A DNA stretch of 64,000 nucleotides from Candidatus Obscuribacterales bacterium (GTDB lineage: Bacteria > Cyanobacteriota > Vampirovibrionia > Obscuribacterales > Obscuribacteraceae), in contig JAIETF010000012.1 of the NCBI GenBank assembly GCA_019745415.1, positions 1-64,000 of the forward strand. Reading direction: 5' to 3'. Position numbers and translations under genes: made by a program. This document shows, in pieces, positions 53,523-62,476 of this stretch; positions within the stretch are counted from its first letter, which is position 1, and each line of letters begins with the position of its first letter. The notes under the pieces were generated by a model. It made no database searches and was not told where the DNA came from. It saw only the letters and a list, made by a program, of their open reading frames with translations.

Positions 53523-55484
53523 CTATCTCCGTCTACCTCTTGATCTGTCAGCTTGCTTTCGGGAGGCCAAATCAGGTGGTCTAACCAATTGCCAAATACT
53601 AATTGCCACCATTGCGCCATTTCCAATCAGAAAAAACTCGAAATATTGTGGAATTCCAGTTTTGGGAGTGAAACTCCAGTAGCAAAGTGAAACTACACAG
53701 GCGGCTAACACTGTAATTAATAACTTTACTCTATTTTTCCTCAGAGTCTTAACTTCTCTCTTCAAAATATATAAATGGGCTTCAAGCTTTCTGATCTCTT
53801 GGAGTCTCTGGGACAACTCGCGCTCTCTCAGCTCCAGCTCAGTCTTTTCAGACTTGGAGCTTCTCAAGGGTTCGGCTTTGCGACTGAGCCCCTTCAGCTT
53901 CTGAGACAGCTCTCTTTCAGATGGCTCTGAAGCGCTATGGCTCTTGCTTTGAAATAGTTTGAGCACCCCTTCCTCTGAAAAAATTCCACGCTGTCCAAAA
54001 AGTTTTCCCTGGGTTAAATAGCCAAGAGCAAGATAGGCTTGGGCTGGGTTGGCAAGAGCCCATTTCTTCACAGTCGGCTTGGCTGCTTCCACGAAGCTAA
54101 AGTTGGGATGAAGAGATCTTGCAATGCCTTCAAGGGTGGAGGCAGTGCGCAGGAGATAAGCCAGAGAAGGCGGCAGCTTTAGGGAGCGGTCCATGGCTAT
54201 CTGGTCTATATCGTGCTCTAGATTGGTGAAATCTAGTTCTTTGATCTGCTTACCTTTGTAATATTCGATAAAGGGTTCCACTGCCCGCAGCATCGATTCC
54301 TGTTTGGCATCTTCTTTGACGATGCCCAGCACCACAAGGTTTTTGATCAATTCTTGGGCATTTATATTGATTACCGCGGCAATGCAGCCAAGTATTGCTT
54401 CGCGCTGAGACTGGCTAATTTCTCCAACCATGCCAAAGTCGTAAATGACAATTCTTCCATCTGGTCCAATCGCTAGATTGCCGGCATGAGGATCGGCATG
54501 AAAGAAACCAGCGTTGAGCACCTGTTCCATATAGGCTTGGACGAGATTGTTTCCGATAGAGACCGGGTCAATTCCTTGTTTTTTCAGTTCATCAACTTGG
54601 TCGATTTTTGTCCCCGGCAGATACTCCATGGTTAGAACTCGTCTGCCGGTCATCTTCCAGTAAACTCGCGGAATGCGAACTGATTTCTCGCCCTTTAATA
54701 TCTGTCTGATTTTGTCGGCGTTGCGTCCTTCCTGCAGATAGTCAATCTCTTCAAAAAGAGTGCGACCAAACTCGCCGGTGAGCGCCATCCATGCATCCCA
54801 GTCGGAACTGGGGCGCAAAAGCGGTCCAAGCTTGGCAATAAAGCGCATGTAGCCGAGATCTTGATAGAAGGTCTCAGAGAGATCAGGTCTTTGTACTTTC
54901 ACAACGACCGGCCTGCCGTCGGGTAGGCGGGCGCGGTGGGCTTGTCCAATCGATGCTGAAGCAATCGGGCTTTTCTCGAATTCTTTAAATAGCTTTTCGG
55001 GACTGGCGCCCAGCTCTCTTTCGATGATTTGTTCTAAAACTTCAAATTCAAAGGGCGGTACTCTATCTTGCAGCGAGGCTAGCTCCTGAGCCAATTCTTC
55101 TGAAATTATGTCTTTGCGAACCGAGAGAAATTGACCGAGCTTGATGAAGGTGGCGCCCAGTTCAATTAGCGCCTGTTTCACCCGGGCTGCTCTTTTCCTT
55201 CTCTGGTCCGATTGCGGAGAGCCCTTGCCTATTCGATTCTTGACTGTATCGAGGGCCGCCGCTGAGATAAGTGCAAGCAAGGTGTGGAGCGTATTCCAAA
55301 AGCGTTTGTCCTTGAGCAGTCCCTTTAGAGAAATGGCTCTGTCTGCCAGTTCGGGGTCATAGATACTGGCGCCGGTCAACTGATTTTGCAGGGCGTTTAT
55401 CTGACCGGTCTGAATATGAGCGGCAGAGAGTTCCCCAAGTGAAACTTGGTTCAAATCGTCTTCTTGTGAGCTGGGCTGAGTCAT
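53523..55484 (-). CDS. ABC1/UbiB-family atypical kinase (AarF type)
   Basis: A protein of 653 residues. The ABC1 domain (about 95-400) has FIKLGQFLSVRKDI (KxGQ motif), SIASASIGQAHRA (Ala-rich nucleotide loop), VVVKVQRP, LFEEIDYLQEG, HADPHAGNL and IYDFGMVG. These are the hallmarks of UbiB/COQ8-like kinases, which support lipid or quinone metabolism. Residues about 510-600 form a coiled coil and two hydrophobic helices lie near 600-640. Its stop is 3 bp before the PP2C gene, and a phasin-like gene is 35 bp upstream. No ubiquinone gene is adjacent. Confidence 0.93.
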   Translation of the reverse strand: MTQPSSQEDDLNQVSLGELSAAHIQTGQINALQNQLTGASIYDPELADRAISLKGLLKDKRFWNTLHTLLALISAAALDTVKNRIGKGSPQSDQRRKRAARVKQALIELGATFIKLGQFLSVRKDIISEELAQELASLQDRVPPFEFEVLEQIIERELGASPEKLFKEFEKSPIASASIGQAHRARLPDGRPVVVKVQRPDLSETFYQDLGYMRFIAKLGPLLRPSSDWDAWMALTGEFGRTLFEEIDYLQEGRNADKIRQILKGEKSVRIPRVYWKMTGRRVLTMEYLPGTKIDQVDELKKQGIDPVSIGNNLVQAYMEQVLNAGFFHADPHAGNLAIGPDGRIVIYDFGMVGEISQSQREAILGCIAAVININAQELIKNLVVLGIVKEDAKQESMLRAVEPFIEYYKGKQIKELDFTNLEHDIDQIAMDRSLKLPPSLAYLLRTASTLEGIARSLHPNFSFVEAAKPTVKKWALANPAQAYLALGYLTQGKLFGQRGIFSEEGVLKLFQSKSHSASEPSERELSQKLKGLSRKAEPLRSSKSEKTELELRERELSQRLQEIRKLEAHLYILKREVKTLRKNRVKLLITVLAACVVSLCYWSFTPKTGIPQYFEFFLIGNGAMVAISIWQLVRPPDLASRKQADRSRGRRR

Positions 55485-55519
55485 TTAGCCCCGTCAATCA
55501 ATATCTTTCAGTTTAGGGC

Positions 55520-55933
55520 TCAGACCGGGGTTTTCTGCTTGAGTTCTGCAATCTCGGCTCTCAGTGTGGCTATCTCGGCGCGCAATTCGTTGATTTCAGT
55601 TGAATCGCCTAAGGCACCCAGTGAAAAGTCTGCCACTTGCCTGCGGATCTTCTCACGCACTTGACCTTCAAGCACGTCCGAACGTTGCCAGATAGTCTGG
55701 GTGGCGTCCGAAACAGCTTGCTTAAGCCGGTCTCTGGTTTGATGTAAGCGGTCTGAACCAGATGATTTGTATTCATCGGCTCTGGATGTGAATGTGTCCA
55801 GTGCATCCTCTATTTTTTCTCTGGCTACTTCAAAGGCAGCGCTGGCTAGAAAAACAATTTTGATTATGGGACGGAACACTTGACTGACCTCGTCTGAAGT
55901 TCTGTTCGAACAGTTTATCTGACGAACTTGCAA
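55520..55933 (-). CDS. Phasin-like coiled-coil protein
   Basis: A protein of 137 residues. A short hydrophobic start of the fold (IIKIVFLASAAFEVAREKIEDALD) is followed by a helical region and a final heptad coil (ELRAEIATLRAEIAELKQK). This resembles the PhaF/phasin-like granule-associated family, which coats polyhydroxyalkanoate or other lipid particles. No PHA synthase gene is present here. It is the first gene of the AarF-PP2C run. Membrane or lipid-surface association would fit the AarF neighbour, but that is inferred. Confidence 0.65.
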   Translation of the reverse strand: MQVRQINCSNRTSDEVSQVFRPIIKIVFLASAAFEVAREKIEDALDTFTSRADEYKSSGSDRLHQTRDRLKQAVSDATQTIWQRSDVLEGQVREKIRRQVADFSLGALGDSTEINELRAEIATLRAEIAELKQKTPV

Positions 55934-56045
55934 AGCATGAATTATACACTAAGCCCTCTTTATATATTTTTTCTCTCAGGCAGCTCTTTCTAGATTGTCA
56001 CAGACTGTAAGCTCAATTAGTCGATTGCTAGCCAGAGGGAAGGAA

Positions 56046-57026
56046 ATGTCTAAGACAGCCAAAGCAGAAAGAACCGGCAGTTCTAAGCAGAAAGTTTCTT
56101 CAAAACTTGAGAACAGGGCGGTCACTCTCATCTATTGTCCTTTGCATTTAGGCGGTCCCCATGCCGGTGTGAGCATGGGACCAGCGGCAGTGAAGGTGGC
56201 GCGGCTCGTCAGTAAGGTGGAAGCTCTTGGCTTCAAGGTGCACAAGCAGGTGGACATTCCCGTACCCGATGTCCTCTATTGGTGGGAGAAAAGCGGCAAG
56301 GTCGCCCATTGCGTCCCTGAGATTCGCGACGTTAGTCTCGCTCTCTCAAAGGCCGTAGAGGCCGCCCTTGATGATGGCACGGTCGCTGTAACCATCGGCG
56401 GTGATCACTCTTTGGCTATCGGCAGTATCGCAGGGGTTTCCAATTACTATCGCAAGCGCAAAGAAGAGTTTGGATTGATTTGGTATGACGCTCACGGCGA
56501 CATCAATACTCCTGCAACTTCCCCTTCGGGTAACGTGCACGGTATGCCTTTAGCTGTTTCGCTCGGGCAAGGTGATGAAAGACTTACCGAACTGCTCGGC
56601 TTTAGTCCGAAAGTGAAAAGCAAGCGTTGTGCTCTAATTGGCGTGCGAGATTTGGACCGAGCCGAAAGCGAACTAATCGATGAATCAGGTATTTTGCCCT
56701 TTTCGATGCGCGATATAGACGAGCACGGTATAGTCAAAGTCACGCGCCAGTCGCTCGATTACGCCGCCCGCGGAGTCGCTGGTTTGCATGTCTCCTTCGA
56801 TCTCGATGTAATGGACCCGGATGTAGCACCTGGTGTAAGTACTGATAGTCGCGGCGGCTTGACTTACAGAGAGAGTCATCTCACTTTGGAGCTCTTGGCC
56901 GATAGTGAATTGGTTCGTTCAATCGATATAGTCGAATTGAATCCGGCGCGCGATGTGCGCAACCAAACCGCTGAATTGGCGGTGGAATTGGTGCAGTCAG
57001 CTCTAGGCAAGAATATCTTGTACTGA
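56046..57026 (+). CDS. Arginase (ureohydrolase family)
   Basis: Manganese enzyme of 326 residues, arginine to ornithine and urea. Metal ligands are visible: H121 in GGDHS, D148/H150/D152 in WYDAHGDIN and D252/D254 in SFDLDVMDPDVAPG. The ISPR-like block SGNVHGMPLAV lies near 162-172. The ATG at 56046 is chosen because GAGGGAAGGAA precedes it. An upstream ATG at 55995 lacks a ribosome site. A basic tail of about 23 residues precedes the fold. Arginase rather than agmatinase is favoured by the VDPxxAPG-type region and the overall pattern. Its product could feed polyamine synthesis, relevant to the putrescine aminotransferase at 16-17 kb. Confidence 0.9.
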   Translation: MSKTAKAERTGSSKQKVSSKLENRAVTLIYCPLHLGGPHAGVSMGPAAVKVARLVSKVEALGFKVHKQVDIPVPDVLYWWEKSGKVAHCVPEIRDVSLALSKAVEAALDDGTVAVTIGGDHSLAIGSIAGVSNYYRKRKEEFGLIWYDAHGDINTPATSPSGNVHGMPLAVSLGQGDERLTELLGFSPKVKSKRCALIGVRDLDRAESELIDESGILPFSMRDIDEHGIVKVTRQSLDYAARGVAGLHVSFDLDVMDPDVAPGVSTDSRGGLTYRESHLTLELLADSELVRSIDIVELNPARDVRNQTAELAVELVQSALGKNILY

Positions 57027-57062
57027 TCTAGATTCCTTGACAGGCTCAAGTGAAGGGCGGGC

Positions 57063-57854
57063 TCAGGCTTCGCGTGTCTCGACTGCCTCTTCTTCGAGGG
57101 CACGCTCAATACGCTCCTCGTAATTCCGCAATCTTTCTCTAGCTTCAGCTAGTCCGGGGAATTCCTTTTCGAGCGCCAAAGCCTGCTGGAGACCTTTCTC
57201 TCCTAGTGTGTTGAGCAACTGGCGAGCTTTTGCGTCAAACTCCTTCATCTCTTTTGTTCTCTCCGGCTCGACCAAGTGGAGTAACTTTCCAGACTTCTCC
57301 ATTTCGGCTTCTCTCTGCTCATAAGCTTCTTTTGAGGCCTGAAAATTCAAACGCCCCATCTCCAGTTTGAGAAGTTCTTCGGGCGGCATGTTCCGCTCCA
57401 TTTCATTTAGCCCTTCGGCAAACTCTTTGGTAAGAGGTCCGGTTACTTGCTTTTCTAGGCGTTCAGAATATTTTTGCACCAGGCTCGAGGCTTGCTGGTA
57501 ATCTTCCTGTTCTTCTCTGGACAGGACTGCGGCGGTGGCATCTATGCCGGGAATAAAGATGCGGTCTTCATCAGACTGTTTATCTACACCAGGCTGATTT
57601 TCAGTCTTTCGTCCTCTAGTGGAAATGAAAGTTGTTGTTTCTTCTTCGAGATTGAGATTGCGAGGCACTCCATTGATCGAAGTGTCAGTGCTGACTTCGG
57701 CTGCGGTCGACTCTTCTTTCTCCGCTGGAGTCTTCTCCAGTCCTTTCCTTTCCGGGTTTAGCTTATCGGAGGGCGTCACCTGAAGCTCGGCATGCCAGGG
57801 GCTGGCATTGTCTATCGGTTGCTCATTCCTTTGCTTTTCGAATTTTTCGCTCAT
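57063..57854 (-). CDS. Coiled-coil protein of unknown function
   Basis: A soluble, very charged protein of 263 residues. The first 115 are disordered (Glu/Thr/Ser/Pro-rich). The rest is a continuous Glu/Lys/Arg/Leu-rich helical region with heptad character (about 118-260), ending in a Glu-rich tail. No known domain was recognised. It converges with the arginase gene and diverges from lexA. It is likely cytoplasmic and structural or adaptor-like. Confidence 0.65.
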   Translation of the reverse strand: MSEKFEKQRNEQPIDNASPWHAELQVTPSDKLNPERKGLEKTPAEKEESTAAEVSTDTSINGVPRNLNLEEETTTFISTRGRKTENQPGVDKQSDEDRIFIPGIDATAAVLSREEQEDYQQASSLVQKYSERLEKQVTGPLTKEFAEGLNEMERNMPPEELLKLEMGRLNFQASKEAYEQREAEMEKSGKLLHLVEPERTKEMKEFDAKARQLLNTLGEKGLQQALALEKEFPGLAEARERLRNYEERIERALEEEAVETREA

Positions 57855-58086
57855 GTGGATACCGCTGTGAATATTAAATTGGGATTGTCTCGTTTAATCT
57901 TCTTTTCTCTTGGTTTCTGGCTGGGTGGGGGCGGTCAATGGTTGCTGGTTAAAGGTTTTGCCAGTTGGTTTGATGAGTTTTTGGGCGCTTTACTGGTCTG
58001 AGAAAACGTAATTCGATAACTATTTACTGGTCACTTACATCTTTATACACAGACAATTTGCTTTTTTGACTGTCCCGATTGGGGTC

Positions 58087-58119
58087 TCGACAAAATGTAG
58101 TAAGTGGTACTATACTTAC
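58087..58119 (+). promoter_or_regulatory. lexA promoter with candidate LexA self-operator
   Basis: TCGACA (58087-58092) and TATACT (58111-58116) are separated by 18 bp, a plausible sigma-70-type promoter. A dyad GTAAGT-N8-ACTTAC spans 58100-58119 and covers the spacer and -10 box, as expected for a repressor that blocks its own promoter. The sequence is unlike both the E. coli and Bacillus SOS boxes, so it would be a new recognition motif. Confidence 0.6.
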
Positions 58120-58147
58120 GTATGTGTATCGTTTCTGGAGCATTCCC

Positions 58148-58912
58148 TTGGAACTCAACAAACCACTTCCTACTCGTCAACGTGAAGTTTTGAGCCTAAT
58201 CGTCAGCTTCACTGAAGAGCATGGCTATCCTCCAACTTTGGCTGATTTGGCTGGTTGTCTAGGTCTAAAGAATCGTATGACCGTGCATCAGCATGTAGCT
58301 GCCCTCAAAAAGAAAGGACTGGTTCACTGGGAGCCTAAGTTGAATCGTTCTTTGCGCGTTTTGCCTGAGGGCTTGCAGGTGCTTGGTATGAGACCTGAGC
58401 AGGCAGCCGGTCTCGAGTCCGATGAAGCTGGGGATGACCTTCGCCCTCAAGCTCGAAGGGTAGATAAAGCTCAAGCTGGAGCCGTTCGTGCTGTTGCTCA
58501 AGACAAAATCGTTGCCTTTCCGCGGACGAGTCAAACTGGTATTCCATACGCTGGTGCTATTGCTGCCGGTACCCCAATCGATGCAGCTCTCGAGTCAAAG
58601 GAATATTTGGAAGTTGAAAGCCGATATGGTGAAAGCGGTTGTTTTGCCCTCAAAGTTAAAGGGGAGTCAATGATCGAAGATGGTATCTTCGATGGTGATT
58701 TTGTAATTGTGAAGCCTAATCCCTCTCCCAATAACGGAGATATGGTGGTGGCTTTGCTTGAGGATGGTAGTGCCACTCTCAAAAGATTCTTCAAAGAAAA
58801 AGGCGGCTATCGCTTGCAACCCGCTAACTCTTCGATGGAGCCCATCTTCGTTGACGCCGCCAGTGGACTTACTATTCAAGGTACGGTAGTCGGTCTCTTT
58901 CGCAAAATGTAG
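58148..58912 (+). CDS. lexA: LexA repressor
   Basis: SOS repressor of 254 residues. A winged helix-turn-helix (about 5-70; PTRQREVLSLIVSFTEEHGYPPTLADLA) is joined by a long polar linker (about 75-130) to the S24 self-cleavage domain. The cleavage site is A140-G141 in AIAAGTP, the nucleophile S174 lies in GESMIEDG and K212 in ATLKRFF, so autocleavage is expected. The linker is about 50 residues longer than in E. coli LexA (202 residues). The TTG start has GGAG seven bases upstream; the frame is open further up but passes through the promoter, so the TTG is preferred. Its own operator candidate lies just upstream. Confidence 0.93.
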   Translation: MELNKPLPTRQREVLSLIVSFTEEHGYPPTLADLAGCLGLKNRMTVHQHVAALKKKGLVHWEPKLNRSLRVLPEGLQVLGMRPEQAAGLESDEAGDDLRPQARRVDKAQAGAVRAVAQDKIVAFPRTSQTGIPYAGAIAAGTPIDAALESKEYLEVESRYGESGCFALKVKGESMIEDGIFDGDFVIVKPNPSPNNGDMVVALLEDGSATLKRFFKEKGGYRLQPANSSMEPIFVDAASGLTIQGTVVGLFRKM

Positions 58913-58949
58913 CTACCCTGCATCAGGCAGTTTGCTTAGCTCTGAACAC

Positions 58950-60878
58950 TCAGCGGTTTGGGGCGTTTCTTTCGAATAGCTGTTTCATCGCTTTAGGCAT
59001 TGGCTTGGCTGTGTCTATTTCCAAGGTTCGTTCGTTTTCGTATCTAACTACACCTGGCTTTTCATTGGCAATCTTGCGTACATGTTTGCACTGAGTATAG
59101 ACAACTCTTACCTTGCTACCTTGACCAGCTTTTGAAAGTCTCGCTGCAATCTGCGCAGCTTCTTCAATGGTTTTGGCGGGCGGTTCTTGTTTAGAAGACG
59201 GAATTCGAATCAAGACGTGAGCGCCGCCTTGTCCGAGAACGTGGAACCACAGGTCATTTGGCTGCGCCAGCCTGGAGAGAAGGTAGTCATTTTCCATGCG
59301 GTTGCGCCCGACATAAATTGTCCACCCATCGCTGGAGTTCAGAGTTATCAGTTTTTCTGTGCGCTTTGATTTGCCGCCGGCTCGATTTTGCTTAGAGCCG
59401 CCACCGCTTGCTTTGCCGGCTCCCTTAAGGCTATGTTGCAGATCTTGAGGCTTCTTCCCGGTTAGTTGTTCCTTTATAGTCTTTAGTTCGAATATACTTT
59501 CAGCTTTGCCGACCTGTAAAAGTCTTTGTTCCATCAATTGGCGGCGCTCTTTGGCTTCTTGGATGGATCGGCTGGCTGTCTGATTTCGAGACCGAACTTT
59601 GGCATACTGCCGGTAATAGTGTTGTGCATTTTGGCTAACGGAAAGAAGCGGATTGAGCTTGATCTCAATCTGTCCGCCCCTCTCATCAAAGATATTCTCG
59701 GCCACTAAGAGCTCCTGACCGGCCTTGATTTCGGTCATATGGGCTAGCAAAAGGTCGCCCGACCGTTTCAAATCTTCAATGGAGGAGGTTTGCAGTACAT
59801 GTTCGGCAGCTGTTTTTATGCGGCTTTCCAGTTTGCCTATTTCAAGACTGAGGTCGGCTTTCAGTCTTTCTCTAAGCTGATTTAGTTGCTCTTGATATTC
59901 GCATTGTCGGAAGTACTCTTCCACCATGTCGTTTACAGCTGGAAACTCTTTTACCTCGTCTTTCTTATGAGGATAAAGCCCTCTAACGCTGTAGCGGCTG
60001 AGGTCGTTGAACATGAATGGACGAAGCGATGTCGTCACCGTTTCAGCGTTTGCACTTTCTTTGTCTGTGTCTCGTTGCATTCCTTCGACTATATGCCAAA
60101 GCCTTTCTAGTTGCTCATCTGATGCTTTAGCAGCGCTGACCGCGTCGCTCGGTAAGCCGGCTGCTAAGACCAATTCTTCGCAGAGATGTCTGCCTGCTCC
60201 AGTGAAAGTTTGAATGAGCCACTGCTCAAGAGTGGCAAATTTTGAAGGGTCTTGCTTGAAGTTGGAGAAGCAGGCGAACAAGACTTCCTTCGAGAGGCTG
60301 TACAAGCTTGGTCGATCTTGACTGGGGGGTCTTTCGTAGCTCAGTCCCGGAGCCACTTCTCTTTGACGGCTCATGTCCTTTGTAACCACGTGTGAGGACG
60401 TGATTATCTTTCCGCTTGCTTTATCCCAGAAAATGAGATTGCTATGCCTGCCCATGATCTCAGCCGTAAGTATTTTGATTGAGGCTGAGCCGACTTCGTC
60501 AAGGGCGGAGAAAACGAAGTCCACTATCCTTTCACCCTGGGGTTGCTCAGCTGCAATGAGGGTGGCTCCCGCCAGATGTTTTCGCAGAAGCAGACAAAAG
60601 TTGGGGATATTATTGGCACCATACCTGGAGACGTAACGATCAGCTTCAGGATTGTGGGCGTTTTTGGGGGCGTTGGCGATATTAGGTTTGAGCAGGCAGA
60701 TGCGGCCGTGTACCGACTGGGCCGAGATGAATAGGCTATTGGTACCGGTCTTTCCCCTCAGCAAGAGCAGCAACTCATCGCGACCGATTTGCAAGATTTT
60801 CTCGATCTTGCGGTTGACAATGAGCGGGCGCGCTTCTTTGAGGACCGCTCTGATTGAAAGTGCGTCGAATGGTTGCAT
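58950..60878 (-). CDS. rqcH: NFACT ribosome quality-control protein RqcH (Rqc2 homologue)
   Basis: A protein of 642 residues. The NFACT-N domain starts with MQPFDALSIRAVLKEA, helix-hairpin and coiled-coil segments fill about 260-480, and the NFACT-R (DUF814) domain (about 520-630) carries TIYVGRNRMENDYL and DLWFHVLGQGGAHVLIR. It recognises stalled 50S-peptidyl-tRNA and adds alanine tails. The ATG at 60878 is preferred to the start at 60944 because homologues begin at this Met and the extra 22 residues resemble no known N-terminus. It converges on lexA, 37 bp away. Confidence 0.93.
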   Translation of the reverse strand: MQPFDALSIRAVLKEARPLIVNRKIEKILQIGRDELLLLLRGKTGTNSLFISAQSVHGRICLLKPNIANAPKNAHNPEADRYVSRYGANNIPNFCLLLRKHLAGATLIAAEQPQGERIVDFVFSALDEVGSASIKILTAEIMGRHSNLIFWDKASGKIITSSHVVTKDMSRQREVAPGLSYERPPSQDRPSLYSLSKEVLFACFSNFKQDPSKFATLEQWLIQTFTGAGRHLCEELVLAAGLPSDAVSAAKASDEQLERLWHIVEGMQRDTDKESANAETVTTSLRPFMFNDLSRYSVRGLYPHKKDEVKEFPAVNDMVEEYFRQCEYQEQLNQLRERLKADLSLEIGKLESRIKTAAEHVLQTSSIEDLKRSGDLLLAHMTEIKAGQELLVAENIFDERGGQIEIKLNPLLSVSQNAQHYYRQYAKVRSRNQTASRSIQEAKERRQLMEQRLLQVGKAESIFELKTIKEQLTGKKPQDLQHSLKGAGKASGGGSKQNRAGGKSKRTEKLITLNSSDGWTIYVGRNRMENDYLLSRLAQPNDLWFHVLGQGGAHVLIRIPSSKQEPPAKTIEEAAQIAARLSKAGQGSKVRVVYTQCKHVRKIANEKPGVVRYENERTLEIDTAKPMPKAMKQLFERNAPNR

Positions 60879-61282
60879 TAGACTTCTATTTTGTCGGGTT
60901 GCACAGTGCGCTAAGGTGAGGTTTAATAACTGACAATTTAGCAAACTCGAAGATGTTTTTTCTGGATGTTTTTATGAATGTATTCGAGTTGCATTAGAAA
61001 GAGCCCGAAAGAAAGACCGAAAGACCAGTATCAACAAGCTATATACAGGTGGACAAGCCGGTAGAGAAATAGAATTAAGTGACAAAGGGCTCACTAAGCG
61101 AGCACCGCTATGTCCGACCGGCCTAGAAACCTTAGCTTAGCACCCAATTCAAGACTTCCCTCGCCGATATGTGGACCGCAGCGCTGCTTACTCTCAAAAT
61201 TGAGTCATTTAGCGGATAATTAGTGAACCTTGCAAGAGATAATCATTTAAGAGCCCCAATAAAAGCCCCAATTAGTTAGGTC
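60879..61282. other. Divergent intergenic region between rqcH and gmk
   Basis: This 404-bp region should hold the promoters for rqcH (-) and gmk (+). It is AT-rich with scattered GAAAG and GACCG runs near 61000-61040 and a pair of CCCCAATAAAAGCCCCAAT-like repeats just before gmk (about 61254-61273). No RNA gene, riboswitch or convincing promoter pair was recognised. Confidence 0.55.
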
Positions 61283-62005
61283 ATGTCAGTCATAGGAAAC
61301 GGTGCAACCATAGAGACAGATACCCGAGTAAAAGCTGCAACAAAGGCTGCCGGTCAATCTGCCGGTAAAGAGCCAGGCAAATCTGCTGGCAAAGAACGCA
61401 AGACTGCGGGCAAGTCTAAGCGTGAGCAGCGTTCCGGTAATCTGATTGTCATTACTGGTCCCTCCGGCGTCGGTAAAGGGACCTTGGTCAAGAAGCTGAT
61501 GGCTCAGATGGATCGTCTCAAGTACTCGGTATCCGTTACCACGAGACCAATAAGACCAGGCGAAGTGGAAGGCACTTCTTACTTCTTTCGCAGTGTGGAA
61601 GAGTTCGAAGAGATGATCGGTCAAGGGGCGTTTATGGAGTACGCCAAGTTTGCCGGTAACTATTACGGCACTCCCAGAGGCTGGGTCTCGGAAGAGCAAG
61701 AGCGCGGCGTAGACGTCATTTTAGAGATCGAAGTGCAGGGCGCCAAGCAGATTTATTCGCAATATCCCGAGGCTGTCATGATCTTCATCTCTCCTCCGTC
61801 GTTCGAGGAACTAGAAGCCAGATTGAAGGGACGTCAGACTGAGAGTCTCGATAAGATCAATCTAAGGCTGGAGAAAGCCAGAGAAGAGTTACAAGAAAAA
61901 AATATTTTCCATTATGAAGTAGTCAACGATAAGATCGAGGATGCGGTTAACAATCTAGAGCATATCGTGTATGCTGAACGTTGCCGTATGGACAAACGGC
62001 GCTAG
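61283..62005 (+). CDS. gmk: Guanylate kinase with basic N-terminal extension
   Basis: A protein of 240 residues. The kinase (about 52-238) has P-loop GPSGVGKG at 59-66, TTRPIRPGEVEGTSYFF, and the GMP-binding YYGTPRGWV. It converts GMP to GDP. Before it comes an extension of about 50 residues that is rich in Ala, Gly, Lys and Glu with repeated (S)AGKE units. No better start lies between the extension and the fold, so it appears to be translated. Ribosome site is weak. The gene is followed 60 bp later by rpoZ, the common bacterial gmk-rpoZ pairing. Confidence 0.95.
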   Translation: MSVIGNGATIETDTRVKAATKAAGQSAGKEPGKSAGKERKTAGKSKREQRSGNLIVITGPSGVGKGTLVKKLMAQMDRLKYSVSVTTRPIRPGEVEGTSYFFRSVEEFEEMIGQGAFMEYAKFAGNYYGTPRGWVSEEQERGVDVILEIEVQGAKQIYSQYPEAVMIFISPPSFEELEARLKGRQTESLDKINLRLEKAREELQEKNIFHYEVVNDKIEDAVNNLEHIVYAERCRMDKRR

Positions 62006-62064
62006 CTATAGAGTTAGTTTGTTAGATAAATCGCCATCAACCTTCAAAGCCAAGAGATAATACG

Positions 62065-62277
62065 ATGAGTACCACTCGAATCCTCGACCAGCTTCTAAAA
62101 GACAACACCAACCGTTATGAGCTGGTTTTGCGTGTGGCGCAGCGTGCCAAGCAAATTAAGAATGAAAGCCGTGAGCAAGCCAAGACCGCCAATGCCGTGA
62201 TTCAGGCTCTTCAGATGGTTGCAGCTGAGGGCGACGGAACCATCTTGATATCGCCCTCCGGTCAATACATGTATTAA
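62065..62277 (+). CDS. rpoZ: RNA polymerase omega subunit
   Basis: A protein of 70 residues with the omega signature: NRYELVLRVAQRAKQI near 16-31, then a helical KNESREQAKTANAVIQALQMV segment. It supports RNA polymerase assembly. Sequence is closest in pattern to cyanobacterial omega (RYELVLRVA.RAK). It follows gmk, as in many bacteria, and is ended by a strong stem-loop. Confidence 0.9.
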   Translation: MSTTRILDQLLKDNTNRYELVLRVAQRAKQIKNESREQAKTANAVIQALQMVAAEGDGTILISPSGQYMY

Positions 62278-62316
62278 AAAGCATTTTGCAAGCGGCGTCT
62301 TTCGCCCAGCAAACTG

Positions 62317-62345
62317 AAGCCCTGGAACCTCTGGTTTCAGGGCTT
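62317..62345 (+). terminator. Terminator after rpoZ
   Basis: AAGCCCTGGAACC at 62317-62329 pairs with 62333-62345 (12 pairs and one G-U) around a TCT loop. A T-rich tract follows after a few bases. Confidence 0.8.
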
Positions 62346-62476
62346 TAAGCTGCTTCTTTCCTTAAAATCTGTTTCAAAGTGTCATTCCATGGGAGAATTC
62401 CCGTTGCTAAAGAGCAAACTCGGGCTTAAACTCTTCTCGTCTGTGAGTGCAGTCGGTATTCGAGGGCTTTCTACTA

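Noticed and set aside
57867..58001. 44-codon hydrophobic plus-strand frame before lexA
   Set aside because: No ribosome site and only weak membrane-protein features; probably chance.
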